DNA from: Okapia johnstoni
Lineage: Eukaryota; Chordata; Mammalia; Artiodactyla; Giraffidae
Assembly (NCBI GenBank): GCA_024291935.2
Contig: CM044320.1
Location: forward strand, 51,402,001-51,466,000
DNA length: 64,000 bases
Reading direction: 5' to 3'
Part shown: positions 45,141 through 56,996 of the stretch, piece after piece
Layout: the number at the start of each line of letters is the position of its first letter
Numbering within the stretch: position 1 is the first letter of the stretch
Program-made: the position numbers and the translations under genes
Notes under the pieces: model-generated
What the model saw: only the letters and a program-made list of their open reading frames with translations
Told to the model about the DNA's origin: nothing
Databases searched by the model: none

Positions 45141-45189
45141 TTAAGAATAATTATTGGGCCATCTATCTTTGGCCCCTTTTTCTTCTTTT

Positions 45190-45480
45190 ACAAACTCCCA
45201 TTTGTCTTTTAAGACTCAACTTGTCCTCACCTCCAGGTGCCTCTTCTCAGCCATGATCTGATTTGCTGCCCCACTCTATCTGAAATCCATGCCTGGCTCT
45301 GTCATAGCCCATACTATATTTTGATATAATCCTTTGTTTTTTTATCCCTCTCTCCAACCCGTCTCTGAGCTCCTTGCCATGGACTAGGTCTTTGGTGTTT
45401 TTGATCCCTACAAACATTTTCTGGTACATGATGTTTGCTCCACATGGGTCTTTGCTGAAAGAATGAATGCATAATCTGAA
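45190..45480 (+). mobile_element. L2 LINE 3' end
   Basis: Sense L2: 'ttttaagactcaacttgtcc', 'tcacctccaggtgcctcttc', 'tgagctccttgccatggact', a 'tttttgatccctacaaacat' block and 'gctgaaagaatgaatgc' at the end. Confidence 0.6.
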
Positions 45481-46604
45481 TTCATACCAGAGTCATCTCC
45501 AGAGGATGGGTGGACCATCCCACACTGTTCCTCCAGAGGAAGTGCAGGAGAGTGTGGGAGCAGCTGATGAAAAAATGCAAGGATGAAGGACCTTTCATAG
45601 GGAGTGGATCTCAAGCTTTCTCTCCCATTTCAACAGAATGTGCAGATACGGTAGGGCCTTGGTTCTGAGCTAGATATCAACTACAAAGGCTTTGATGCAT
45701 AAACCCCCTTTTCCATCTCCTCACGAATGGGGAAGTGTGGGTCTGGACTCAACGGCCAGACATTGTTGCTGATGAGTGAGGGGGGGTGTGTCATCACGTC
45801 TCTTTCTGATCACAGAAGTTCTCTCTCTCTCTCATTTTTTTTTCCTGGAAGTGGCTACTTTCCATCATCGTGAAAGCTCAAAGGACCTCTATTTCTTCAA
45901 GTAGTTGGTTATAATTTAATGATTTTCCTGGCTTGTGTTTACCTATCTCTGTAAGCATAGCTGGGAATTTTACTTGAAAGAAGGAAAGGGGAAAAAAGTA
46001 GAATTGCTTCGATGGATGACTGACTCTCCCCTGAGAAGTAGTCAGGGTGTGAAACGTGTGTGTTTTTGATTTGCTTTCTTTTAAGATGAGACCATCTCTT
46101 GCTTGTGATGACTGCCATTTCTCTAGGCTTACCCTGGAAGATTTGTGAGGTTGTTTTATTCTAGTTAACAGCTCAGTAATTGGAATTGTTCAGGGTGAAA
46201 CGAACCAATGGCAAAAAGAAGGGATTAGCCACTGAGGGATAACTGGGAAAGAAGGAAAAGAAGGGATGGGAAAGCTCTTAAAAATATCACAGAGGAGGAT
46301 GCTTTTAAAGAAGTGGCCCCACAGCAACATTAAAGTGGCCATTGTAAATCATCTAGCTGTCAGCCACCAGATGCTTGAGCTCTGAATGGGTCTTGTCTTG
46401 CGTGTAGATACACTGGTAAGTCTTGATGTCTGCTTGTATCTTTATTACAGTACTCAATAGGCAGTCCCTAATGGTGAATGAATTATGCTCCCAAAGTTGG
46501 GTCTCAGGTTGTTAGTGAGCTTCATAAACTCAGTTTTTTTTTTCCTACCAAGGGCAAATCCTGCTACTTAAAATGTGCACAGAGGATCCAGATCTCCTGA
46601 TTTC
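45481..46604. other. Repeat-poor stretch
   Basis: Holds a short CT-repeat (about 45820-45833) and a T-run. No gene or confidently named interspersed repeat. Confidence 0.45.
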
Positions 46605-46760
46605 AAACCTTGCTTCCATTGCTTAGCATGTGTGGATTCGAATGGGTCATTTTGTCTATGTCGGTTTCTTCATGGGTGAAATGGGAATATTTGTTGCAGT
46701 TCTTGCCTTGTGGGATTGTTGTGGGAATGAGAGTATCTAGGAGAAGTGCTGCCTGACTGG
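46605..46760 (+). mobile_element. MIR SINE fragment
   Basis: Sense MIR: 'gtttcttcatgggtgaaatg', then 'gggaatatttgttgcagttc', and a 'gtgggattgttgtgggaatg' block followed by 'agtatctaggagaagtgctg'. Confidence 0.65.
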
Positions 46761-48829
46761 CTAATGGGGCAGCCACGTTGGGATAGTCACTGGGTCCTTC
46801 TCCCTCTATCTTGCTGCCTCTGCCTCCCTCTTGCTCAATTTGAATGGCCACTGCACACAGGATCTTTGCTTTTACAGGAGTTGTTTTCAGAACGCATCTT
46901 TCCCAGGAGACATGGCCACTGGGAATCTTGCCATAGGTTAAATAATAGTGAGCACCCTGGGTTATTATTCCACTTATCGAAAATAGTTGGTTTGATCCTT
47001 GATAAAATCTCCATGAGGATGCTTATGACCTTGAACCTGACCAGTTATGAACTTCAACAGAGCTGGCTCTGAATGTTTCTGCAGCAGCAGTTAATGTAAC
47101 TGAGGCATGGAACGTGGCAGCTCTCTCACTACACTGGGTGTCCATTTTATCCTCTGCCCCAACTCCTTTCCAGGGAGCTGAATGACATCATAAAGGGGTG
47201 TTAACTATCTCAGGACCAGACCCATTGGAAAGAAAGAAACCTGTCTACCTGGGACTGAGCCCAAAATACAACCACACATTTGAAAGCATTTTTTTACTAC
47301 AGAAAATGGTCACCTTCTGAGCTCAAAGGAAGGTCTAGAATTCATGGGGGGTGGGGACTGTTTCTTCTCTTCTAACCATTTTTCCAGTCTCTCATACCTA
47401 AGCCCATGTCCTTCCTCCTCTCATCCTCTTCTTTTCTTCAAAGAAGCAGGCTAGCAATGTCTATAGAATTATTGGGCTTTGTTGTTTAAATTCACTTTCA
47501 GGAATTATTGACCCTATAGAACTTAATGACACCTTGGAGTTGAAGTTCTTGGTGTAAATCCTTCATCCTTCACTGATTAACAGCCAGATAGGATTTGAAA
47601 GGGCTCCAATGTCCAAATGTTAAAATCTATACCAGACTTTCAGCTGAAAGAAAGTTACTATTCCTGCATACTAGCTTGATTTTGTAAAAACTAGAACACT
47701 ACCAACACAATACAATTCAATTGCTGTCCCTTTCCTGGGGAAAAAATTTTTTTAAAGCCAAGAGACTGATCAACTGGTTGAAAATCAGAAACATGAACAG
47801 CTTTCTCTCAAATATACTGTATTTGTGGCCTGTAAAATCTGATTCCTAACAACGTCAAATTAAATTGTATACAGACCAACCACAGATATTAATAGCAGAT
47901 TTTATTTTAACTTAATCCATGGAAAACAGGGAACAGTGTACTCTTAGGTCCTGCATAAAAAGCCATCCCTCTATTGCTAGATTAAGAAGTGGAATTTTTA
48001 TTTGCATATTTTAGTGGAGATCCCCTCCATGCTCCTGAAAAGGGAGCTGAGTTTGTTTGCCTTTAGCCAGGTTGTATGAACTCAGTGTCAGGTTCCTCTA
48101 GGATTAGAAGATATTTAGAGATACAGTGGAGCAGTCCTACTGTGCGAGCCCATTGCTCTTTAGAATGAGCCCAGATGTGCTGCCGGGCCATATGTTACCC
48201 ACGCAGCCTGGGCTGGTGCCGTTATTACCCAGTAAGGGTGTCTGCCCATTTCTAATCCTTCAAAGGAGAGAGACAGTTCCACCATCCCACATAATATGTA
48301 CCAGCTGAATGGATCCCAATTTATCAGGAAAACTATAAATTGCAAAACACCAGGCTGAAACTAAAGTAATAAACCCTGTGATCTCTGTACCATACATTTT
48401 AGGCTGTTATTTAAGGTCTCCAAGGAGATCAGTGCCGTAAAAACCATTTCTCAGGAATTCTGCCAGCTATAGGAGCGCACTGCAACTGTTCGTGCTAATA
48501 TATTACAACTTGTTTATTGTGCTCCCAAGCAGCCGCAGCACCAGCAGTGTTACCAAGGGAGGGGAAATGATGCACATACCCTCTGGATAGGCAGCCAGAT
48601 TTTTGTTTCCTATGTATACATAAAAAAGGATGCTTTTCTTTTTCCCATCCTCTTACGACTCTGCATCCCTCTCCCCAGAAATAGCTTGAAAGCTCAAAGG
48701 AGATGGAGGAAGGCCTCTATTAATCTTCATAACCCCTTAGAAACTCTCACCACTTTCAGTGGAAAAGCTTGTGCAAAATCTGGGGTACACGTGAACTTGA
48801 GAGCCCACATAGATTGAGATGTTAATTTC
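46761..48829. other. Repeat-poor 2-kb stretch
   Basis: No interspersed repeat was confidently recognised, which is unusual in this repeat-dense window. Short frames (for example 46746-47072 plus) lack domain features. A/T-rich mixed-composition runs at about 47700-48000 and 48400-48620 look like unique sequence and could include conserved non-coding DNA, which cannot be tested here. Confidence 0.45.
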
Positions 48830-49125
48830 ACAGAGCATCCATGTGGCCTTGGACAAGTTATTTAACTTCTTTAGGCCTTCATTTCCTCATCTCTGTTTTT
48901 TTCAATTTTTTTTTCTTTGAAAAGTGAAAGTTGCTCTGTCAGTCCTACTCTTTGTGACCCCATGGACGATACAGTCCATGGAATTCTCCAGGCCAGAATA
49001 TTGGAGTGGGTAGCCTTTCCCTTCTCCAGGGGATCTTCCCAACCCAGGGATCGAACCCGGGTGTCCCACATTTAAGGAACAACAATGCCTCTTTAAGGAT
49101 TAGATAACAGATACAAAGAGCAGGA
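48830..49125 (+). mobile_element. MIR SINE split by a Bov-tA
   Basis: Sense MIR: 'atgtggccttggacaagtta' and 'tttaggccttcatttcctca' at 48835-48895, then after the SINE a 'tttaaggattagataacaga' block at about 49092-49112 continuing the consensus. Confidence 0.65.
48915..49072 (-). mobile_element. Bov-tA SINE, truncated head
   Basis: Antisense Bov-tA: 'gaaaagtgaaagttgctctg', 'catggaattctccaggccag', 'gggtagcctttcccttctcc' and 'cccaacccagggatcgaacc', ending at 'cgggtgtcccaca'. The remaining tRNA head ('ggcagattctttacc...') is missing, so the 5' end is truncated. Confidence 0.9.
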
Positions 49126-49315
49126 ATTTAAAAAATGTTAGTTTTAAAGGTTGTCTAATTAGTTGGTGCTCTGACAGAATAAGGATACCAATTTGCTACT
49201 TTTATAAAAGAGTTGAATATATTGGTAACAAGATCTTTGTACATTAATTGCAGCTTTTCACCTAGTAAAGAAATCTTCAATGCAGTTTCGAGGCTGTTGA
49301 TAGAGAAAAACCCCT

Positions 49316-49703
49316 GTATTAGTTTTCTAGGGCTGCCGTGACGAAGTACCATAGACTGGGGGGCTTAAACAAGAGAACTCAATTTTCTCATGGTTTTGGA
49401 GACTAGAAATTCAACATTGAAGTGTTGGCAGGCTTGGTTTTTTTCTAAGATTCCCCTCCTTGGTTTGTGGGTGACCATCTTCTGCGTATGTCTTCATGTG
49501 GTCTTCCCTCTGGGCATATCTGTGTCCTAATGTTCTCTTCTTTCAAGGACACTAGTTATATTGGATGAAAGTCCACCCTAATGACCTCACTTTAACTTAA
49601 TTATCTCTATTAAGACCCTATTTCCAAATAAAGTCACATTCTGAGGTACTGAGGTTAGAAACTCAACATACGAATTTCAGGGGCATGAAATTCAGTCTAT
49701 AGT
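49316..49703 (-). mobile_element. MaLR-type LTR, nearly complete
   Basis: Antisense LTR: 'gtattagttttctagggctg', 'ccgtgacgaagtaccataga', 'ctggggggcttaaacaagag', 'ggtgaccatcttctgcgtat', 'tatctgtgtcctaatgttct', 'ctaatgacctcactttaact', 'cacattctgaggtactgagg' and 'catgaaattcagtctatagt'. Both ends are visible. Confidence 0.75.
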
Positions 49704-50296
49704 ACTCTCCTACTTTGCCAACCCTGTTTTAGCAATGGGAGGGGGATAAAGAGGGCCTGATTCCACTTGAGGAGGTTTTATGTGGGTCTAGGTACCATTA
49801 TGTGCTTATTTTAATCTTTTAAAATATGAAATGAGTTTGGAAACTCACCCATTATATTTCTTAACACATGAAACAAATCTAGCGGGTGTAAAAGTTTCAA
49901 TAAAAATAGTATTATTTTATGATATCCTCTGCCTAATTGACTACCTAGTGAAGAACTTAAGAAAAAATGTCAAGCCTTCCTAGTTATGGATTAGTAATCT
50001 GATGATGTGAAATCCTTTAGGTTGCCGAGAAGTCATTTCCCAGTTAATAGAGCTGGTAGTTATCTAGTGTGCCATCACAGTTGGTTTGGCCCATGATAGA
50101 TAGTGGCTGGATCACTGAGCTGGACAACTGGGCTGTGAAGAGGCTCTGAACATGAGTATAGGGACTGGCTTCTCTGCTCTGGAGACTAAGTAAGGCTGGA
50201 GAACCCAGTGGCCTCCTATCTCTGTGTGGTGAGTGGAGCAAAGCCAAGGCAGGGATGAGCCCAGCATCAGGGCCATGGTTACTGGTTCTGGAAGGT
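49704..50296. other. Non-coding stretch, nothing recognised
   Basis: No gene or confidently named repeat between the two antisense LTRs. No retrovirus-like internal sequence was recognised, so they are not read as the two ends of one provirus. Confidence 0.5.
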
Positions 50297-50822
50297 GTAT
50301 TAGTTTCCTGTAGCTGTTGTGACAAATGTCCACAAGTTTAGTGACTTCAAACAACACACATTTATTATCTTCCACTTCTGGAAGTCAGAAATCCCAACTC
50401 CATTTCACAGGGCTGAAGCCGGGCTGTTAGTTGGTAGGCTGGTGGTTCTGGAAGCTCCAGAGGAGAGTCTATTTCCTTGCCTTTTTCAGTTTCTGTAGTC
50501 CACCTATATTCCTTAACTCATGGCTTCTTCCTCTATCTTCAAAGCCCGCAGTGTAGTGTAGTGTTTTCAAATCTCATTTTGATTCTCTGACCTTGTCTCC
50601 ATTATTATATTTTCTCTCCCACCCTGACTCTCTCTTTCACTTATAAGGACCTTTGTGATCACATTGGGTCCACCTGGATAATATAGGATAATATCATCTC
50701 AAGATCCTTAACTTAATCAATCTTCACAATCTCTCTTGCCAGAAGAGAGGACATATTCACAGGTTCTGGTGATTGGGATATGGACATCTTACAAGGGGCC
50801 ATTATTCTGCCTGTCACAGCGA
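50297..50822 (-). mobile_element. MaLR-type LTR, long copy
   Basis: Antisense LTR: 'gtattagtttcctgtagctg', 'ttgtgacaaatgtccacaag', 'tggttctggaagctccagag', 'cttataaggacctttgtgat', 'cacattgggtccacctggat', 'tctcaagatccttaacttaa', 'cacaggttctggtgattggg' and 'ggccattattctgcctgtca'. Same type as 28365-28840 and distinct in detail from the 49316 copy. Confidence 0.7.
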
Positions 50823-51289
50823 AGAACCCTGGCAGATGGGCTCTAGGGCCAGGAGGCAGGAGGTTGTGAGCAGCTCCAAATTGCAAACCAAAGGATTTAA
50901 GTGGTTTGTGAGTGGGGAGATGGATGAGCATATGTGTGTGTGTCAGTGGGGGGTGGGAGGAAGTACGTGTGGGTGTGTTGTAGAAAGGTAGGGTTCAGTA
51001 AGCCCATGAACTATCATTTATTCTTGTGAAAGTGTCCCTGTCTTTATACCATCATGTCTACTAGGTTAAGAACCTGTTTCAGGCCTCAAACAAAAGAAAG
51101 AACAGCCAGATCCACAGATCTCATTGCTCCCTAGAGCCATCCTCTCTGCTCATTGTCACAAGTTCTATTTCTTTCCTTCTTCTTCTTCTGATTTTCTTTT
51201 TCTGGCTACCATCTGTTGAGTACTCACCATGAGTAGATAGAGTGCTACCTGCTTTATCTCTTATTTCTCTTGTAACCCTTGCTATATTT
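50823..51289. other. Non-coding stretch with GT-rich section
   Basis: A GT-rich low-complexity stretch lies around 50930-50982. No gene supported. Confidence 0.45.
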
Positions 51290-51690
51290 GTTAGCGTGAG
51301 GCATCCTGCCATCACAAATCACAAAATGGCAGAGGTTGACTCCAAAGAATCTATTTCTTGTCCACAGGGTCCTCTGATACTGGAGCTCTGGTCCCAGGGC
51401 AGCTCTCTGCATGATGCTTTACTATGCAGGCCCTGTCCATGGTGCTGCTCTGTATCCTCCAGGACCTGGGACCCTCTGCATCCAGCACCTAGCTGGGGAA
51501 ATGTAAGTAGAGGGGGTTGCCCTACTCCTTAAGAAGTCCTGGACAGAAGAGGCATGTGTCTTTTCTGTTCACATTCTTTTGTCCAGTACATAGAATACTC
51601 AGCCACAAGGGGGACTGGGATGTGCAGCTGTCTGGCTGGGTGGTTTCCTCCCAGTAGTGACTCTGTGCAAGTTTTGGAGAGTTTTTGCTG
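51290..51690. repeat. Possible old interspersed repeat, family not identified
   Basis: The run 'gccatcacaaatcacaaaat', 'ctatttcttgtccacagggt' and the CTG/GCT-rich middle resemble an ancient MER/LTR-type repeat known from mammals, but not well enough to name. Open frames in it (51242-51532 plus, 51529-51711 minus) show no domain. Confidence 0.3.
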
Positions 51691-51714
51691 GACAGCAGCT
51701 ATCGCATCCATCCT

Positions 51715-51885
51715 TTGAATAAGCCTATTTGGTAAGATTATTTATCGATGAACAAATCAAGACCTTGATATTTCTAATAACATGACCTGGTTAAGTAAGT
51801 GGCATAATCAGGGTTCCTGCACAGGCTTGTCAGAATTCTGATTGCAAATCCCGTCTTTGTAACCAGTGCCTCATGCCACCACTTG
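51715..51885 (-). mobile_element. MIR SINE fragment
   Basis: Antisense MIR: 'atcgatgaacaaatcaagac', 'cctggttaagtaagtggcat', 'aatcagggttcctgcacagg' and 'gtaaccagtgcctcatgcca'. Confidence 0.65.
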
Positions 51886-52424
51886 TCCTGCTGCGATGTT
51901 TATCAACCTCTTTTTTCATCTGACGGTCCTTGGAGGGGTCAGCCATCCTCTGAAACTGTGGGGCCTCAAGTCTGCACACCCTGTTTTGAGAGGCAGTCTG
52001 GAATCAGCCCCTTATTTTCCTTTCCTGCTTTCTGCCTTTTTTCCTGTCAAACTTCCAGGCCCCTTTTACTGTCTCCAAACTCCATGATTCAGGTATTTTC
52101 TGATCTCCTGTTTCCCGCAGTCAACAACATGGATCTGTCATGGTTCATTTCTCAAACCAGTTCCAGAGATGGTGCCAGACATCTTGCCCCTAACATTGCT
52201 ATCTTTAATTCCTCCCTCTCCCTCATCCATCCATTTACCCACCTCTGACATTTATCCTATTCTTACTCCATGCCAGGCACTGCGTGATCTACTTGGGTGG
52301 AATATGACCCAAGATTTGAGGTTGAGGGGCTGATGATACCTATTTCAGAACCCAGTAATGCCAGCATTCATCCCCTTCCCTGTTTCCACTGTCAGATATT
52401 CCACTGCATGCCCTATTCCCTCTT
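51886..52424. other. Non-coding stretch, nothing recognised
   Basis: A 121-codon plus-strand frame at 51883-52248 has no recognisable domain, overlaps other frames and has no splice context. No repeat confidently named. Confidence 0.45.
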
Positions 52425-53010
52425 TCTTAGAGCATTCAGTAATTTCCTCACTAGCCTCTTACCTGATTTATCTTTAGTTCAATTGTTTCCATACATTGTT
52501 GTCAGGTTAATCTTTAGAAAGCAGAGTCTTGATTATATTGATTTCCAGCTCTAAAATTCCTGTAGCTCCCAATTGGACTGTGGCCCTCCAGGCTCCTCTG
52601 TCGATGGGATTCTCCAGGCAAGAATGCTGGAGTGGGTTGCCATTCCTTTCTCTAGGAAATCAATCCCTGGGTCTCCAGTGTTGCAGGCAGATTCTTTATC
52701 ATCTGAGTCACCAGGGAAGCCCTATTGATTATAAAATAAGGTCTAAATGTTCTAGTCTGGCATACAAAATTTTCCATGATCTGGCCTCTCTTGATCTTTC
52801 TAATTTTGTATCCCCTTTCCCCCTTTCATGCATCACCAACCCAAGCTGATATTCTTAAGATTCTCTCCACATTCTCCTTCTTTACCCCTCACTTGAGTAC
52901 ATATCTCACACATATCCCATTTATCCTACATTAAAGTCTTTGGTCCTGCAGTCTCTCATATGAGAGAGTCTATTTGTGCTCTATAAATAAGTGTTGAATG
53001 AATGACTAGG
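52425..53010 (+). mobile_element. L2 LINE fragment split by a Bov-tA
   Basis: Sense L2 in two parts (to 52566 and from 52724). Landmarks: 'gttaatctttagaaagcaga', 'ctctaaaattcctgtagctc', then after the SINE 'taaaataaggtctaaatgtt', 'ttttccatgatctggcctct', 'ctccacattctccttcttta' and 'ataagtgttgaatgaatgac'. This is the standard 3' end of L2. Confidence 0.75.
52567..52723 (-). mobile_element. Bov-tA SINE with internal deletion
   Basis: Antisense Bov-tA: 'ggactgtggccctccaggct', 'gggattctccaggcaagaat', a shortened middle ('ctaggaaatcaatccctggg'), 'tccagtgttgcaggcagatt' and 'gagtcaccagggaagccct'. The 'ggatcttcccaacc' middle is reduced and the tail end is missing. Confidence 0.88.
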
Positions 53011-53089
53011 TCCTAGCTTGGTCTTTAACACATCTAAATCCCAAATATAACATTATGTATTTTGTCATGGCAATAAATTCATTGTAATT

Positions 53090-53245
53090 TATATTATATT
53101 TGTTCATGTATATATCTTATTATTCCTACTAGATGGTCCTCAGGGCTATACATGATTTAGCTTTAGTTAACATGCACCAAATCATCTTCCACCTGAGTAC
53201 CAATGCCCCACACATAATAGGTCCTCAAAAAATATCTGTGCGTGT
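53090..53245 (+). mobile_element. L2 LINE 3' terminus
   Basis: Sense L2 end: a 'gtaccaatgccccacacata' block, 'ataggtcctcaaaaaatatc' and following 'tgtgcgtgtc', resembling 'cctggcacatagtaggcgctcaataaatat'. Confidence 0.5.
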
Positions 53246-54934
53246 CTGTGTGTGCATTGAATGGTTAGACCTTGCTAGAATGTTTTGAGGATTATAGAGT
53301 CTATTTAAGGCACACAACAGGCTTTATTTTGAGAACATATCATGCTAAAGTAATGGCTGATAAGTGTGCAGAGCCATTTCTGTAGGGCATTTAATAAGGA
53401 ATTAAGGGACAAGTATGTAATATTAGGTTCCTGGATGAAGTGGGAGAGATGTTTGGTGCCACGCCTCCTCTAATTATTCTTCAGGGGACCCCCAGCACAG
53501 AGGCAGCCTGTATGGCCACACTAGAAACAATTTTTGCATGCTGGAATTAACACTGTAAAATGAGGTGTCCCAACTACTGGTGAAGCCTGGGTTCTGGAGT
53601 GGGAGTGACTGGGTCATCTATCATTTAGCGTAGAGTTGGGCTGAATTGGTTGAATGAGTCAGTAAATGTATCAGAGCTGAGGTGTGAATGAAAACTCAAG
53701 AGTGGGGCTCTTTGCAATAGTCACCTGTCTGGGTGCTTCTCACCGAGGTGCAGACAGACTTAGGATGCTGAAGGATTATGAAACTTCACTGTTGCTGTGT
53801 TTAGTGAGCAGGTAGCTCTCTAACTGTGCCCTTTTAATAACCACAAGTGTTCCTATCCTCTTCATTTGGTGCCAGTCCTAGGGAGTGCAGACAGGCTGGG
53901 AGCTGTGTCTTTATTACAGACATTAGCCACCAAGGGAGCCTGCTCAGAATTTCACATGATTTTCTGCTGAGCAGGAGGCCAGCAAAGTCACCAGGCACCA
54001 CATGATTTAATTAGAGACAAGATTTCAAGCTTTGTTTGTGTTCCCAGGATTTGGCATGATGGTACAGTGGGGACCCTGGTATCTCGGCATCCTCTGTTTA
54101 GGTAACTGGTACAGCAGGGAGGGCTTCATTGGGCCAACAGTCAGTTTTCTCCACCGAAGGTTCACAATACCCGAAACACATTTCATTGACTTTAAATGAG
54201 TCACTAGATACAATCCAGGCAAGGAAGGCACATGTCTTAGAAACTCTATTGCTTAAATTCTTCTCTGAGACTTTGGAAAGGAAGGGTTTGAAACCCAACA
54301 CATGCAGTCCTTATATTAGTGATGTAAAGCTAGCTCTTTTCTGTCACTCTTCTCTACATTTTTATCTCCCTTGTACATTTCAGAATGTCGTCAATCCAAA
54401 CAAAAAGTATGACACAAGAATCCATGCTATCACTAATCCCCTTACCATCCTGTCTCTCTTTCTATATTCTAATATGACCTATTCTTACTGCTGCTAGTGC
54501 TTTCTCCTTGCCCTGGGCCATCCCGTATCCAAATGATTCAGTGTTGCTCCAAATGGAGATGACAGTTGTTGGCCTATGGGCTGTCATTGATCCCTTCTTC
54601 CCCCATGGCAGATAGCACTAATTAACTGATCACAACACACTTTCTTAAAGAGCTGGGTCTTGTGTATGGAGTTTTACTTAGGAGAGCCCCAGGCAGACAC
54701 CACTGATCAGTGGAAGTTAGTACGTGAGATAAATTAAGCAGTTTCTATTGACTTCTAGGAATGAAAAATGGGGATTTAGCTCACTGACAGTATCCCTTTT
54801 CCTATCCTTTTTCCTCCAGGATTTTTTAGTTTTTCTACTAATCATCTTTGTAAGTTTAAGTAAAATAGTTAATTTTCTCTTTTTTGTTCAGTTAAGTTTT
54901 AGCAGTATTTCTTGATTTCCTATGTCGTATAGAC
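53246..54934. other. Repeat-poor stretch
   Basis: The 122-codon plus frame at 54129-54497 has no family signature, and frames on the opposite strand overlap it. No repeat confidently named. Confidence 0.45.
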
Positions 54935-55640
54935 ATCTCTCCAAGGAAGATGTACAGATGGCCAAGAGGCACATGAAAAGATATTAAACATCACTAGTAG
55001 AGAAATGAAAATCAACACTATAATGAGGTATCACCTCACACTGGTCAGAATGGTCATGTACCCAGTGTTCACTGTAGCACTATTTACAAAAAGATATGGA
55101 AGCAACTTAAATATCCAATGATGGATGAATGGATAAATACAATATGGTATATATTTATACAATGGAATATTATTAGCCATAAAAAGAAATGAAATTGAGT
55201 CATTTGTAGAGATGTAGATGGACTTAGAGTCTGTCATACAGAATGAAGTAAGTTAGAAAGAGAAGCACAAATATCATATACTAACACATACATGTGGAAT
55301 CTAGAAAAATGGTACAGATGAACCTATTTCCAGGGCAGGAATAGATATGCAGATGTATAGAATGGACATATGGACACTGGGGGTGAAGGGGAGGGTGGGG
55401 CGGATTGGGAGCTTATGATTGACATATACACTAGCATATGTAAAATAGACAGCTCGTGGGAACCTGCTACAAAGCACAGGGAGCTCAGCTCAGTGCTATG
55501 AGATGAACTAGATGGGTAGGATGAGGGAGGTGGGAGGGAGACCTACGAGGGAGGGGCTATGTGTATACGTATAGCTGATTCACTTAATTGTACAGCAGAA
55601 ACTAACACAGCATTATAAAGTAATTATACCCCAATTTTAA
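54935..55640 (+). mobile_element. L1 LINE 3' fragment with internal deletion
   Basis: Sense L1: 'agacatctctccaaggaaga', 'cacatgaaaagatattaaac' and 'gaggtatcacctcacactgg' from ORF2. Then, after a jump near 55058, 'cagtgttcactgtagcacta', 'gatggatgaatggataaata', 'aatggaatattattagccat' and 'tacagaatgaagtaagttag'. Then 3' UTR 'gggaacctgctacaaagcac' and the A-rich end near 55630. About 300-400 bp of consensus appears missing at the jump. Coding potential is destroyed. Confidence 0.88.
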
Positions 55641-55729
55641 AAAAAAGAGGGTAATAGGTTTCTTGAGGTTTTCTTCATCTTCCTCTCCCATCGTGCTTTC
55701 CCATGAATTTTATCTTGTCATATGCTTAA

Positions 55730-56015
55730 CATTTACATCCCTTTCTTTATATAGTCTGTCCTGATCACTCTTAATGAGACAGTCTACCCCCACCAATCTA
55801 TCCTTGTTAACCTGCTTTGCTTTTCTTTAGAGCATTTTTCACCTTTAAAAATAAATGGAGTATTTATTTTTAAATTATCTCTCCCCAACTAGAGTTTACA
55901 TTTCATGAAAGGAGAGAACTTGTTTGTTTTGTTTAGTGCTATAATCCTAGCATCAAGAATTCTGTTGGCATAGTAAGTGAGGTGCTTAATGAGTATTTAT
56001 TTAAGGAATAAATGA
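55730..56015 (+). mobile_element. L2 LINE 3' end
   Basis: Sense L2: 'tgtcctgatcactcttaatg', 'agcatttttcacctttaaaa', 'ccaactagagtttacatttc', a 'gagaacttgtttgttttgtt' block and 'gcttaatgagtatttattta' plus 'ggaataaatga'. Confidence 0.6.
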
Positions 56016-56449
56016 CTTCTAATCATGCTCCATACCCCAGTTTACTCCTATTGGCAGATGCCTGAGGAAGGCATCTGACCAGCACCACCCCTCCACCTCC
56101 CCACAATATGAAAGGACTACCTCACTTTCTGGTCCTCTAGGGCATTGAAGACTTCCACTGAAGGCATTCTCCAAACAGGATTCCATTAAAGAAATTTACT
56201 TATCATCTAGTTTTAACTTTTTAGGCACATTGGCTCCCTGAGGAAATGGAATCCAGAACAGGGACAGTTTGATGAGAAGGAGGAAGAAAAAGGGAAAATT
56301 TTTAGAACTTGAGTTTGTTGAAGGAGGTCAAACTTGAAACAATTTGGGATTATGAACTCAGAATATAAACTGAGAGTTAGAAAAGGAAAGGGAACTTTAC
56401 TTATTTAAGATATTTCTTCTTGGAGTGACTAACAGCTATGTGTATAGCA
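56016..56449. other. Non-coding stretch, nothing recognised
   Basis: No gene or confidently named repeat. Confidence 0.45.
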
Positions 56450-56585
56450 GCAGTGTTCTGAAAATACTGACCTTTTGAGTCAAACAGATCTGAGTTTCAG
56501 TTCTTTTCTGCTGTTGGTTGTGTGACATTCAATGAGTTACTCAACTTCTCTGAAAATTAACTAGCATTATTCATAAATATGAACT
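56450..56585 (+). mobile_element. MIR SINE fragment
   Basis: Sense MIR: 'agtcaaacagatctgagttt', 'cagttcttttctgctgttgg', 'ttgtgtgacattcaatgagt' and 'tactcaacttctctgaaaat'. Confidence 0.75.
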
Positions 56586-56609
56586 CATGTTTAATAACAT
56601 CTACATACT

Positions 56610-56912
56610 CCTGCTTAAATGCTGCTGCTGCTGCTGCTAAGTCGCTTCAGTCATGTCCGACTCTGTGTGACCCCATAGACGGCAGCCCACCAGGCTCCCC
56701 CGTCCCTGGGATTCTCCAGGCAAGAATACTGGAGTGAGTTGCCAGTTCCTTCTCCAATGCAGGAAAGTGAAAAGTGAAAGTGAAGTTGCTCAGTCGTGTC
56801 CGACTCCTAGCGACCTCATGGACTGCAAGCTACCAGGCTCCTCTTTCTATGGGATTTTCCAGGCAAGAGTACTGGAGTGGGTTGCCATTGCCTTCTCCCC
56901 TGCTTAAATGCT
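56610..56912 (-). mobile_element. Bov-A2 dimer SINE with 14-bp target duplication
   Basis: Antisense Bov-A2: a CTG run (56622-56638), first Bov-A unit ('gtccgactctgtgtgacccc' to 'gttccttctccaatgcagg'), the linker 'aaagtgaaaagtgaaagtga', and a second unit ('gtcgtgtccgactcctagcg' to 'ggttgccattgccttctccc'). The 14-base 'cctgcttaaatgct' at 56610-56623 and 56899-56912 flanks it. Low divergence suggests a fairly recent insertion. Confidence 0.95.
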
Positions 56913-56996
56913 CAAGCATAAAATGAACAATCTCTTGATGCCCTGGGGGAAGACAAGAAAATAAGGGCTGTATTGCCCAGTTATAAATGATGAACG

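Noticed and set aside
49316..50822. Two antisense LTRs about 600 bp apart as a provirus
   Set aside because: They differ in sequence type and length, and nothing between them resembles retroviral internal sequence. They read as separate solo LTRs.
51883..52248. 121-codon plus-strand frame
   Set aside because: No family signature, low-constraint composition and no start or splice context.
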